From Corynebacterium fournieri (lineage in GTDB: Bacteria > Actinomycetota > Actinomycetes > Mycobacteriales > Mycobacteriaceae): DNA of 64,000 nucleotides. Below, piece by piece: positions 17,974 through 27,088 of this stretch (within the stretch, counting starts at the first letter, position 1; every line of letters starts with the position of its first letter). Position numbers and translations under genes: made by a program. The stretch is taken from NCBI RefSeq assembly GCF_030408775.1, contig NZ_CP047210.1:372001-436000 (forward strand), given 5' to 3'. The notes under the pieces were generated by a model. That model was not told the DNA's origin. It worked only from the letters and a program-made list of their open reading frames with translations, and did no database searches.

Positions 17974-18579
17974 ATGGCTCGTTATACCGGCCCTGCTACC
18001 CGTAAGTCCCGTCGCCTCCGCGTCGACCTCGTCGGCGGCGACATGTCCTTCGAGCGTCGCCCCTACCCTCCGGGGCAGGCTGGCCGCGCCCGCATCAAGG
18101 AGTCCGAGTACCTGCTCCAGCTGCAGGAGAAGCAGAAGGCTCGCTTCACCTACGGCGTGATGGAGAAGCAGTTCCGCCGCTACTACGAAGAGGCGAACCG
18201 TCGCCCGGGCAAGACCGGCGACAACCTGCTGATGCTGCTGGAGTCCCGTCTGGACAACGTCGTCTACCGCGCTGGTCTGGCAAAGACCCGTCGTCAGGCA
18301 CGTCAGCTGGTCTCCCACGGCCACTTCACCGTCAACGGCAAGAAGATCGACGTCCCGTCCTTCGCCGTGACCCAGTACGACATCATCGATGTTCGCGACA
18401 AGTCCCGCAGCATGCTGTGGTTCGAAGAGGCTCAGGACAACCTGCTTGAGGCCGTCGTTCCGGCTTGGCTGCAGGTCGTTCCGGACACCCTGCGCATTCT
18501 CGTGCACCAGCTGCCCGAGCGCGCTCAGATCGAGGTGCCCCTGCAGGAGCAGCTCATCGTCGAGCTCTACTCGAAGTAG
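17974..18579 (+). CDS. rpsD: 30S ribosomal protein S4 (cysteine-free form)
   Basis: S4 nucleates 30S assembly and in other bacteria represses its own operon. The 201-residue product has the S4 RNA-binding domain segment LDNVVYRAGLAKTRRQARQL with SHGHFTVNG. It contains no cysteine, so it is the zinc-free (C-minus) type. AAGAGG precedes the ATG. It lies between rpsK and rpoA. Confidence 0.97.
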   Translation: MARYTGPATRKSRRLRVDLVGGDMSFERRPYPPGQAGRARIKESEYLLQLQEKQKARFTYGVMEKQFRRYYEEANRRPGKTGDNLLMLLESRLDNVVYRAGLAKTRRQARQLVSHGHFTVNGKKIDVPSFAVTQYDIIDVRDKSRSMLWFEEAQDNLLEAVVPAWLQVVPDTLRILVHQLPERAQIEVPLQEQLIVELYSK

Positions 18580-18694
18580 ACTTTCAGTTTGCTTCACCCC
18601 GCGCACCATCGGCGCAGTCCTTCGGTGCACGGAATCTTCCCGAATATCCATTCCTACCGGCTTCAAATAGCGGGAGCCGACAAAGGAGAAGTTC

Positions 18695-19708
18695 ATGCTC
18701 ATCTCTCAGCGTCCTGAATTGACCGAGGAGTACATCGACACCAACCGCTCGAAGTTCATCATCGAGCCGCTCGAGCCTGGTTTCGGTTACACCCTGGGCA
18801 ACTCCCTGCGCCGCACGCTGCTGTCGTCCATCCCGGGCGCAGCCGTGACCTCCATCAAGATCGACGGTGTGCTCCACGAGTTCACCACGATCAACGGTGT
18901 CAAGGAGAACGTCTCTGAGATCATCCTCAACATCAAGGACATCGTGCTGTCCTCCGACTCCGACGAGCCGGTTGTCATGCAGCTCGCCGTTGAGGGACCC
19001 GGCGACGTCACCGCTGGCGACATCGAGCCGCCGGCCGGTGTGGAGATCCACAACCCGGACCTGCACATCGCGTCGCTGAACGAGCAGGCTCGCCTGGAGA
19101 TGGAGCTTGTTGTCGAGCGCGGCCGCGGCTACGTCCCGGCCATGCCTAACTCCGGCGGCGAGGCCGGCCGTATCCCGGTCGACCAGATCTACTCGCCGGT
19201 GACCCGCGTCGCCTACAAGGTTGAGGCGACCCGTGTCGAGCAGCGCACCGACTTTGACAAGCTGATCATCGATGTGGAGACCAAGAACTCCATGACCGCA
19301 CGCGACGCCCTCGCGTCGGCCGGTTCCACCCTGGTGGAGCTCTTCGGCCTGGCGCGCGAGCTGAACACCGCGGCCGAGGGCATCGAGATCGGCCCGTCGG
19401 CGCAGGAGACCGAGTACATCGCCGCGTACTCCACGCCGATCGAGGACCTGAACTTCTCCGTGCGCTCCTACAACTGCCTGAAGCGCCAGGACATCCACAC
19501 GGTCGGTGAGCTCGCAGAGTGCACCGAAAGCGACCTGCTGGATATCCGCAACTTCGGCCAGAAGTCCATCAACGAGGTCAAGATCAAGCTGGCTAGCTTG
19601 GGCCTGACCCTCAAGGATGCTCCGGAAGATTTCGACCCGACCCAGATCGAAGGCTATGACGCCGAGACTGGAGACTACGTCGACACCAGCGCGGACGAGA
19701 CCGAGTAA
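18695..19708 (+). CDS. rpoA: DNA-directed RNA polymerase alpha subunit
   Basis: The alpha dimer scaffolds RNA polymerase assembly and contacts activators and UP elements. The 337-residue product has the N-terminal domain with [21 protein letters not shown] and a C-terminal domain near residues 250-315 ([19 protein letters not shown], then [12 protein letters not shown]). AAAGGAG precedes the ATG at 18695. The 115-base gap after rpsD has no clear terminator. Confidence 0.98.
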   Translation: MLISQRPELTEEYIDTNRSKFIIEPLEPGFGYTLGNSLRRTLLSSIPGAAVTSIKIDGVLHEFTTINGVKENVSEIILNIKDIVLSSDSDEPVVMQLAVEGPGDVTAGDIEPPAGVEIHNPDLHIASLNEQARLEMELVVERGRGYVPAMPNSGGEAGRIPVDQIYSPVTRVAYKVEATRVEQRTDFDKLIIDVETKNSMTARDALASAGSTLVELFGLARELNTAAEGIEIGPSAQETEYIAAYSTPIEDLNFSVRSYNCLKRQDIHTVGELAECTESDLLDIRNFGQKSINEVKIKLASLGLTLKDAPEDFDPTQIEGYDAETGDYVDTSADETE

Positions 19709-19754
19709 CACCACAGAGCACGCGCTCAATTAAACGCACACGAGGAGTACGAAA

Positions 19755-20249
19755 ATGCCTACCCCGAAGAAGGGCGCCCGTCTCGGAGGCTCGGCCGGCC
19801 ACCAGAAGCACATTCTGTCCAACCTGGCCCTGGCCCTGTTCGAGCACGGCGCTATCAAGACGACGGACGCGAAGGCCCGCCAGCTGCGTCCCTACGCCGA
19901 GAAGCTGATCACCAAGGCGAAGAAGGGCACCGTGGCCGACCGCCGCGCCGTCCTGGCCGAGCTGCCGAACAAGGAGGTCGTGACCTACCTGTTCGACCAG
20001 CTCGCACCGAAGTTCGCCAACCGCGACGGCGGCTACACCCGCTCCATCAAGCTGGAGAACCGCCCGGGCGACAACGCTCCGATGACCCAGATTTCTCTGG
20101 TGCTCGAGGAGACCGTGTCTTCCGAGGCCACCCGCGCAGCCCGCGCTGCCGCTTCCCGCCAGGCCGAGGAGGCCAAGGCTGAGGAGGCTCCGGCCGAGGA
20201 CGCCAAGGTTGAAGAGGCTCCGGCTGAGGAGACCGCAGAGGAGAAGTAG
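19755..20249 (+). CDS. rplQ: 50S ribosomal protein L17 with acidic C-terminal extension
   Basis: L17 lies at the exit-tunnel side of the large subunit. The first 120 or so residues match L17 ([45 protein letters not shown]). Residues about 123-164 form an Ala/Glu-rich tail absent from E. coli L17 but usual in actinobacteria. It ends the alpha operon and is followed by a strong terminator. Confidence 0.97.
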   Translation: MPTPKKGARLGGSAGHQKHILSNLALALFEHGAIKTTDAKARQLRPYAEKLITKAKKGTVADRRAVLAELPNKEVVTYLFDQLAPKFANRDGGYTRSIKLENRPGDNAPMTQISLVLEETVSSEATRAARAAASRQAEEAKAEEAPAEDAKVEEAPAEETAEEK

Positions 20250-20275
20250 TCCACGCGACTGCCTCCCTGAACAAT

Positions 20276-20316
20276 GCGCCCGGCTGCACTGCGACGACAG
20301 TGCGGCCGGGCGCTTT
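20276..20316 (+). terminator. Terminator after rplQ
   Basis: A 16-bp stem pairs 20276-20291 with 20298-20313 with one G:U and a six-base loop, followed by TTTGCT. Confidence 0.85.
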
Positions 20317-20353
20317 GCTGTGCGCGCGTTCCCCGGCGATACAATTCGTGACC

Positions 20354-21184
20354 ATGGACGACACGCTGCGCCTGCGCCTCGACATCGCATACGACGGCAC
20401 CGACTTCCACGGCTGGGCGCGCCAAAAAGGGGGCCTGCGCACCGTCCAGCAAACCATCGAGGAGGCACTGTCGCTGGTGCTGCGCACCGACGTTGCGCTG
20501 ACCGTGGCGGGCCGCACCGACGCGGGCGTGCACGCCGCCGGGCAGGTCGCCCACGCGGACATCCCCGCCGAAACGCTGAACCAGCGCTCGATTGAGGGGG
20601 ATCCGGGGCGGCTGGTGCGTCGCTTAGCAAAGCTGCTGCCTGAAGACGTCCGCGTGTTCGACGTGCGCGAGGCACCCGCCGGCTTCGACGCCCGCTTTTC
20701 CGCGCTGGCCCGCACGTACGTCTACCGCGTGACCACCCACCCGGCCGGCGCGCTGCCCACCCGCGCGCGCGATACCGCCGTGTGGCCGAAACCCGTCGAG
20801 CTGGATGCGGTGCAGGCCTGCGCCGACGCGCTCGTCGGCTTGAACAACTACGCCGCCTTCTGCCGCCCGAAGGAACACGCCACCACGATCCGCGAGGTGC
20901 ACGCCTTCACGTGGCGCGAGGTCGAACCGATGCTGTACGAGGCGCGAATCACCGCCGACGCCTTCTGCTGGAACATGGTCCGCGCACTCGTGGCCACCTG
21001 CCTGACCGTGGGCCAGGGCCGGCGCGCGCCCCAGTGGCCTAAGGAGCTTTTGCTTCGCGACGCCCGCGCCGCCGACGTCCCCCTCGCCCCTGCACGCGGA
21101 CTCACTCTTGTGGGGGTGGACTACCCAGCAGAAGACGCGTTGGCGGCGCGAGCCGAAGCGACGAGAGCCAAGCGCGAGATGTAG
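20354..21184 (+). CDS. truA: tRNA pseudouridine(38-40) synthase TruA
   Basis: TruA converts uridines 38-40 of the tRNA anticodon arm to pseudouridine. The 276-residue product has the catalytic motif GRTDAGVHA with Asp near residue 56 and the DFHGWARQ segment. I chose the ATG at 20354; a GTG at 20348 is possible, and an upstream frame to 20300 would run into the terminator. It lies between rplQ and the secretion locus, as in mycobacteria and corynebacteria. Confidence 0.95.
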   Translation: MDDTLRLRLDIAYDGTDFHGWARQKGGLRTVQQTIEEALSLVLRTDVALTVAGRTDAGVHAAGQVAHADIPAETLNQRSIEGDPGRLVRRLAKLLPEDVRVFDVREAPAGFDARFSALARTYVYRVTTHPAGALPTRARDTAVWPKPVELDAVQACADALVGLNNYAAFCRPKEHATTIREVHAFTWREVEPMLYEARITADAFCWNMVRALVATCLTVGQGRRAPQWPKELLLRDARAADVPLAPARGLTLVGVDYPAEDALAARAEATRAKREM

Positions 21185-21217
21185 CATGCTTGGGTTACAC
21201 CAGAACAGGGAGGTGCC

Positions 21218-23335
21218 ATGACAACAGTTGCAGCCGCGTGGTTCGCCGCCGTGTTTTTCACCCTCCCCGGCTTCCTGGTGTCGTGGATCGCGGGCATGAA
21301 AGCCCCGGCAGCAGCCGCCGCCTCCGTGCCGGTGTCCTTCGGGCTTTTCGGCGTGACCTCCTGGTTCTGGGGGTTGACCAGCGCCCCGTACAACCTGTGG
21401 ACTTTCGGGGTCAGCATGGTCGCCGCCGTCCTTGTGGCCGCGGCCTGGCGGTACATGTTCGTGCGGCGGGCGCGCCGCGGCGGGGCAGTGAGCTGGCGCC
21501 GCGCCCTCTACCCGGGTGACGCCCGCATAGGCAGCATCGCCGACCCGTACTGGGTCCTGCCCGCCGCAGGCGTGGGTATCGGCGCCTTTATGGCTGCGTC
21601 CGTCAGGCTGCGGTGGCTCGAGCGGATGCCGAACGGCATCTACAACATCGTGCAGGGCTGGGACTCGCAGTGGCACGCCAACCTCGTGCGCTTCATCATG
21701 GACGACGGCATCGCCTCGGCTACCCGGATGGGTGAGCTGCAGAACGTGGAAAGCCAGCTGAAGCTGTTCTACCCGTCCGCCTACCACGCCGGCATCGCCT
21801 TGTTCGGGGAGGCGGCCGGTCTCGACCCCATCCCCGCGCTGAACATCGCCTCCGCGGTGCTGCCCGCGCTGGCGCTGCCGATGACGCTGGCGTGCTTCGT
21901 GTTCGCCTTCCTGCGCTCGACCGGGCTGACGGCGCAGATCGCGGCCGCACTCGCCGCCATCATGGGCTACGCGGCGCCGCAGCTGCTGTGGATCCCGGAC
22001 TACGTGGGCATGTGGCCCTACCTGTTCGCGGTGGCGCTGACCGGCACCGTCTCCTGGCTGCTGATCACCGTGCCCCGCCGCCGCGCCAGCGCACTTCCTG
22101 CCGCGCTGGCGTTCGTGGCGGTGCTGTGCGTGCACCCGTCCGCGGTCACCATCGTGGTGCTCGCTGTGGGTCTGTACTGGCTGACCTCCACACTGGTGCG
22201 CCCCGAGCGCTCCCGGCTGGCCGACACCCTGTGGATGGGGCTGCCCGCAGTCGCCGGTGTGGCCATGTTCGTGCCGCAGGTGCTGGCTGGCTCCGCCCAG
22301 GCGGGCGAGGTGGCGTCCTGGCGTCCGGAAGAAAATCTCGGCGTCGGCGGGGCGTGGGGCACAGCAGCGAGGATGGAAACCCGCCACGTCACCCAGTTCT
22401 TCCCGGCCTACGACGCCACCGCGCTGCTGTGGCTGGCCGGCGCCGGCGCGCTGGTGTGCCTGCTGTGGCGCCGACAGGTGTGGCCGGCGCTGTTCTACGC
22501 CCTATCACTGGCCATTACCGCCAATGCGCTCGTGCCTTTCGACAACACGCTGGGCAACCTGTTGGCGTATGTGGGCAACCTCCACTACAGCACCGGCCAC
22601 CGCCTGATCATGCCGGTGGTGATGGCGGTCACCGCCGCGGCCGCCATTGCGGTCGCTGCGGGGATCAGGGTGATCACGGCAGCGCCCGTCGCTAAGCGCT
22701 ATGCCAAAGGCGAGCGGGTCAGTGCAGTGGCATCCATCGTGGTGGCCTGCATCGTCGCATCCGCCGCGATCCCGACGATCCACCAGCACACCGACCAAGG
22801 CGCGGAGAAAAGCTACGCCGCCGCCCGCGTCATCGACCGCATGGTCGACGCCGACGACCTCGAGGCCTTCGACTGGCTGGCAACCCAGCCCGCCGCCTGG
22901 GAAGGACTCACCGCCGGCGACCCGGCAGACGGCTACTCCTGGATGTACGCCTACAACGGCGTGCCCACCCTGAACCGCCACTACCTGTGGCCCAACGGCG
23001 GGCGCGGCACCAACGGCGACATCATGTACTGGAACGCGGACTTCATCGGCGAAGGCGAGCACAACCTCGTCGACGAAACAGTAGAAAACCTCAACGTGAA
23101 GTTCTTCCTGCTCAGCCCCGGCGCGTTCTGGAACTACCAGTACCCGCCGTACGAGATGCTGCGCGACTTCTGGGTCTCTAACGGCGTGACCCCGGTCTAC
23201 CGCAAGGGAGGCACCGCGATCTTCGCGGTCAACAGCCAGTTCAGCCAGGAAGAGCTGCAGCAGATGGTCGAAGACGGGCAAGAACACGGCTCCGACGAGC
23301 TGTTTGCGCTCGCGGAGGTGTCCGCCACGCAGTAG
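21218..23335 (+). CDS. Large polytopic membrane protein (DUF6541-like)
   Basis: The 705-residue product has roughly 14-16 hydrophobic segments over residues 1-500 and a soluble, probably extracytoplasmic C-terminal part (about 520-690) with many aromatic residues. The architecture resembles GT-C-type glycosyltransferases and corynebacterial DUF6541 proteins; that assignment is an inference. It lies 33 bases after truA and 37 before eccB. The position between truA and ESX-4 genes seems conserved, but the function is unknown. Confidence 0.75.
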   Translation: MTTVAAAWFAAVFFTLPGFLVSWIAGMKAPAAAAASVPVSFGLFGVTSWFWGLTSAPYNLWTFGVSMVAAVLVAAAWRYMFVRRARRGGAVSWRRALYPGDARIGSIADPYWVLPAAGVGIGAFMAASVRLRWLERMPNGIYNIVQGWDSQWHANLVRFIMDDGIASATRMGELQNVESQLKLFYPSAYHAGIALFGEAAGLDPIPALNIASAVLPALALPMTLACFVFAFLRSTGLTAQIAAALAAIMGYAAPQLLWIPDYVGMWPYLFAVALTGTVSWLLITVPRRRASALPAALAFVAVLCVHPSAVTIVVLAVGLYWLTSTLVRPERSRLADTLWMGLPAVAGVAMFVPQVLAGSAQAGEVASWRPEENLGVGGAWGTAARMETRHVTQFFPAYDATALLWLAGAGALVCLLWRRQVWPALFYALSLAITANALVPFDNTLGNLLAYVGNLHYSTGHRLIMPVVMAVTAAAAIAVAAGIRVITAAPVAKRYAKGERVSAVASIVVACIVASAAIPTIHQHTDQGAEKSYAAARVIDRMVDADDLEAFDWLATQPAAWEGLTAGDPADGYSWMYAYNGVPTLNRHYLWPNGGRGTNGDIMYWNADFIGEGEHNLVDETVENLNVKFFLLSPGAFWNYQYPPYEMLRDFWVSNGVTPVYRKGGTAIFAVNSQFSQEELQQMVEDGQEHGSDELFALAEVSATQ

Positions 23336-23372
23336 GCTTTGCGCCAGGAGTTCTCGGGGGAGGGGAATTGTC

Positions 23373-24587
23373 ATGGCGAAGCTTTTGCCAACTACGCGCG
23401 CCCAGGTATCGGGCCACAAATTCATGCGCCGCCGGATGGAGCACGGCCTTGTCTTCGGCGACAGCCGCATGATCCACGACCCGTTGGCCGCGCGGCGGCG
23501 CGCGACGATTTTCGGCACCGCTGCGGTGGTCATGATCGCCGGGGTGATGGGGCTGTTCGCGTGGATGCGGCCGAATGCAGATCCGGGCGATGCGCCGATT
23601 TTCCGCGCGGCGGACGGCACGCTGTACGTCCGGGTGGGGCAGGCGGCGCATCCGGTGACGAACCTGGCCTCTGCGCGCCTGATTGCGGGTTCGGCGGCTG
23701 AACCCGCCCGCATCGGGGATGCGAACCTGGCGGCGATGCCGCGCGGGGTGCCGGTGGGCATCGTCGCGGCGCCGGGGATGTTCGCGCCGGAGAGCGCGCC
23801 GGATGCCAGCTGGTCGGTGTGCGGCGCGGACACCATCACTGTGGTGGCGGGGAGTGCGCCGGAGCCATTGCCGGACCACGCCGCCGCGTTGGCCGCCGAC
23901 GACTCCCGGGAGTGGCTGGTCACCGCGCAGGGCCGGCGCCTGCTGCCGGAGGAACACACCGCGCAGGGCCGAGTGCTGCGCCGCGCGCTGGGCATCACCC
24001 CGGACACGCCGCGGTGGACCCCGCCCGCGCAGGTGATCGCGGCGCTTCAAGAACTGCCGCCGGCGGCGTTGCCGGAGCAGCTGCCGGAGGTCATCGACGC
24101 CGACGGGCAGTCCTGGGCGCTGGCGGACGGGAAGGTCCAACCGTTGACCGACACCCAGCGCCGCATCCTCCTCGACGCCGGGGCGCAGGCGAACACCGCG
24201 AACCGGGCGGATCTGGCGGACTACCCGGACGGGGACAGGCAGCTGCGGCTGCCGCGGGAGCGCCCGGAGTGGGTCGATCCGCACACCGTGTGTGTCGACC
24301 AGGGCCGCGGCGGCGCGATCAACGACGAGGTGCCCGAGGGCATCGAGCTATCGGGAACTTCTGTGGCTGCCCGGTTCGCGGGGCTTGCGCACGGATCGGT
24401 CGGCGTGGATTCTGGTCACGGCTACCACGTGGTCTCCGCGAACGGCCTGCGCCACAGCGCCCCGGACGCCGCCGCGTTAGAAACTGTGGGTGCGGCGCAC
24501 GTGGAGCGGGTGCCGTGGGAGATTATTTCCCTCTTGCCGGAAGGCGCGGCGCTGACCCGCGAGCAGGCGCTTTCCGCCACCTATTAG
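23373..24587 (+). CDS. eccB: Type VII secretion protein EccB (ESX-4 type)
   Basis: EccB is a core membrane component of the ESX secretion apparatus with a large periplasmic domain. The 404-residue product begins MAKLLPTTRAQVSGHKFMRR, the classic EccB start, then has VFGDSRM and one membrane helix at about residues 44-65. The rest is periplasmic repeat-domain sequence. It is shorter than ESX-1/3/5 EccB. The ATG at 23373 follows GGGGGAGGGG. Its last 65 bases overlap the convergent mycP gene. Confidence 0.95.
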   Translation: MAKLLPTTRAQVSGHKFMRRRMEHGLVFGDSRMIHDPLAARRRATIFGTAAVVMIAGVMGLFAWMRPNADPGDAPIFRAADGTLYVRVGQAAHPVTNLASARLIAGSAAEPARIGDANLAAMPRGVPVGIVAAPGMFAPESAPDASWSVCGADTITVVAGSAPEPLPDHAAALAADDSREWLVTAQGRRLLPEEHTAQGRVLRRALGITPDTPRWTPPAQVIAALQELPPAALPEQLPEVIDADGQSWALADGKVQPLTDTQRRILLDAGAQANTANRADLADYPDGDRQLRLPRERPEWVDPHTVCVDQGRGGAINDEVPEGIELSGTSVAARFAGLAHGSVGVDSGHGYHVVSANGLRHSAPDAAALETVGAAHVERVPWEIISLLPEGAALTREQALSATY

Positions 24588-25659
24588 CGCCTGCGCGAAG
24601 CGCCACCGCAAGCGCGGCGCACCCGAGCGCGGCGCCCATGCACCACCCCAGCCGCCCCGCGGCGGGGTTGGACGTTTGGTCTGCCGCCTCCACTTGCAGC
24701 CTCGGGCGTTTATCCAGCTCCTGCGGGCTCAGCTGCGTCAGCGCCGCCATGGGGCTGACCGCCCCGCCGCCGGGCTGCGCGGCGGCGGTGATCAAGCCGC
24801 GCACGTGCGCCGGGCTGATGCCGGGGTAGCGCGACTGCAGCAGCGCGACGGTGCCGCTGACCACCGGGGCGGCGAAGCTGGTGCCCGTGTACGGATGCAC
24901 GCCGTCTTTGACCACGGTGCCCTCCGCCCACCCGCCGGGCGCGAGTGCCGCCGCAGCGGTGCCGGTAGCGGACAGCTCCGCGGGCAGGGAGTAGCTGGCG
25001 ACGGTGTGCGCGTCGGCACGGGCGGCGACGGCCAGCACGGTGGGGAAGTGGGCGGGAAAGACCTCAAAGCCCGGTTCGCAGTCGGGCCCGGCATTGCCGG
25101 CAGCGGCGACGACGACAGCACCCTGCTGTTCTGCGCGGTGGAGGGCGGCGGTGAGGCCGGAAGCGTCGAGACGCGAGGCGAACGCGGGCTCCAAGCAAGA
25201 CACCACGGAGATGTTGAGCACGCTGGCGCCTTCGTCGAGGGCGTTGTGGATGGCGTCGGTGAGGGTGTGCAGGTTGCCGGCGTCGACGTCGCGGTAGTGC
25301 GCGGAGGTTTGGCGCACCGAGATGATCTCCGCCTCCGGTGCGATGCCGAGGGTGCGCCCGGCGATGATGCCGGCGACGGCGGTGCCGTGGTTGTCGCAGT
25401 CCATCAGCGCGTCTGAGGCGACGAAGTCGCGGCCCGGCCGCAGATGCGCGATCTCCGGGTGGGGTGCAACACCGGTGTCGATCACAGCCACCCGCACCCC
25501 CGCTCCGGTGGAAAACCGCCGCAGCTCATCGGTCGCGGCATCCGCAGGGGGCTTATCCACGAGTGCCGGCACCGCACACGCCACATCCTGGGCGCCGGCG
25601 GGCGCAGGGGCGAGCGAGCACCCGAGCAGGGCAAGTGCAGGCAGCCAGCGCTTCATCAC
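24523..25659 (-). CDS. mycP: Mycosin, subtilisin-like serine protease of type VII secretion
   Basis: Mycosin is a membrane-anchored extracytoplasmic protease required for ESX complex stability. The 378-residue product has a signal segment (residues 1-23), the catalytic triad Asp61 (DTG), His91 (HGT) and Ser261 (GTSFAAP) with the oxyanion Asn189 (AAGN), and a C-terminal membrane helix near 337-357. A lipobox-like LLGC at residues 11-14 is odd for the family. It overlaps eccD by ATGA and eccB tail-to-tail. Confidence 0.95.
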   Translation of the reverse strand: MMKRWLPALALLGCSLAPAPAGAQDVACAVPALVDKPPADAATDELRRFSTGAGVRVAVIDTGVAPHPEIAHLRPGRDFVASDALMDCDNHGTAVAGIIAGRTLGIAPEAEIISVRQTSAHYRDVDAGNLHTLTDAIHNALDEGASVLNISVVSCLEPAFASRLDASGLTAALHRAEQQGAVVVAAAGNAGPDCEPGFEVFPAHFPTVLAVAARADAHTVASYSLPAELSATGTAAAALAPGGWAEGTVVKDGVHPYTGTSFAAPVVSGTVALLQSRYPGISPAHVRGLITAAAQPGGGAVSPMAALTQLSPQELDKRPRLQVEAADQTSNPAAGRLGWCMGAALGCAALAVALRAGANRWRKAPARGSAPRLPARGK

Positions 25660-26960
25660 AACCCCCGGATCATGTCGAACAGCCCGGTCAAATGGACCGC
25701 GAGCGGGATCACGGCGATGGTGGCGGCGATCTCTGCGCGCTCAAACCACACCACCGTCGTCGGCTCCAGGTCCGGCACGCGCGGCACCCAGGCGGCGGTG
25801 GACGCGGCAACGAGCGCGGCGAGTGCGGCCACCGCGATGCAGGCCGGGTGCCCTGTGCTTGCGGCCGCTGCCGCAGCGGCGACGACGGCGGAAAGCGCCA
25901 CCGCCGTCAAACACACCCGGGGCAGCGCCCAGTGGTGGCGCGACGCGTAGACCACCAGCGCACCCGCCACCCCGAGACAGAACGCGAACGCCCACACCCC
26001 GCCGGCGCGGCCCAACCACAAAAGCGCGGGCACACAGCAGACGGCGACGGCGCAGCAGATCGCCGCGGCGATGTCGGCGGCGACGCTGCTGCGCTCATCC
26101 ACGTCGTCCTGGTAGTCGTCGGAGCGGTCGAACTCCTCACCGGCGGTGGGCACCCGCGGCACCGTGAGCCCGGCCGCCCGAGTAGCCACTCCCGGCGCGG
26201 CCATCACTGCCAACACCCCGGCGAGCACCGTCAGTGCCGGTGCGGCCAGCGACCCAGGCAGCCACGCCCCGGCTGCCCCAGCGCCACCGAGTACGCCGAC
26301 GGCGGCGAAAAACGCCACCTGCGCTGCCCCGGCCAACCCCAGCGCCGCGCCGACGCCCACAGCCACCAGAGCCGCGAGCAGCCCGGCCAGCGCGCCGAAG
26401 CCGACGCTTGTTGCGCTCGCATCTGCGCCCACCACCCACGTGGCCGCGGCACCCCCAGCCAGCAGCGGCACCGGCACATACGCCAGGCGCGACGAGCCCG
26501 CCGCAGCCACCGTCAACGCCAACAGCGCGGTCGCAGCGAGCGCTGCCGGCCACGGCGCGACCACCCGCGCGAGCACCACTACGGCCGCAAGGCCCGCGAA
26601 AGTGGCCGCCGCATCCAGACCGCGCACCTGACGCGCCGACTGCGCCACAGAGGCCAGCGCGTCGGCGGCGTCGCGCACGACAGGCGGGGATGTCGGCTCT
26701 TGGGGATGCAGGGCGATCGTTGCGCCGTCGTAAAGCTTCAGCGCGTACAGCGGCGTGTGCATGTCCAACGGCGCCCCGCCGGCGGTGGCCGCCTGCCAGG
26801 GGCGGTGCACCTCCGGCAGCTCCACCAGCCGCGCAAGCTCCGGCAGCACCTCAGCCAGCGTGGACGACGTAGGAAGTGTCACGTCGATGTCGCGGTGGAA
26901 CGCGACGACGGACACGCGGACAGTAACGCGCACGACGTGGTGCGCAGACGTTGCAACCAA
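25656..26960 (-). CDS. eccD: Type VII secretion integral membrane protein EccD
   Basis: EccD forms the membrane vestibule of the ESX complex. The 434-residue product has an N-terminal ubiquitin-like domain (about residues 8-88; RVTVRVSVVAFHRDIDVTLP, LYDGATIAL) and about 11 hydrophobic helices from residue 110 onward. The TTG start at 26960 follows GGGGGAG; alternative internal GTG starts exist, so the N-terminus is uncertain. It is divergent from eccC and cotranscribed with mycP. Confidence 0.92.
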   Translation of the reverse strand: MVATSAHHVVRVTVRVSVVAFHRDIDVTLPTSSTLAEVLPELARLVELPEVHRPWQAATAGGAPLDMHTPLYALKLYDGATIALHPQEPTSPPVVRDAADALASVAQSARQVRGLDAAATFAGLAAVVVLARVVAPWPAALAATALLALTVAAAGSSRLAYVPVPLLAGGAAATWVVGADASATSVGFGALAGLLAALVAVGVGAALGLAGAAQVAFFAAVGVLGGAGAAGAWLPGSLAAPALTVLAGVLAVMAAPGVATRAAGLTVPRVPTAGEEFDRSDDYQDDVDERSSVAADIAAAICCAVAVCCVPALLWLGRAGGVWAFAFCLGVAGALVVYASRHHWALPRVCLTAVALSAVVAAAAAAASTGHPACIAVAALAALVAASTAAWVPRVPDLEPTTVVWFERAEIAATIAVIPLAVHLTGLFDMIRGL

Positions 26961-27088
26961 CGGATGTTCTCCCCCGATATCTGGGCGCGGCCCCCATTCG
27001 CCGCGCGACGGGACACAGTATGGCTTACAATCCGCACCACGTCCACAGTTCGGGGGAACTGCGGAGAAGACTCTAGGGGGGAAACCTT

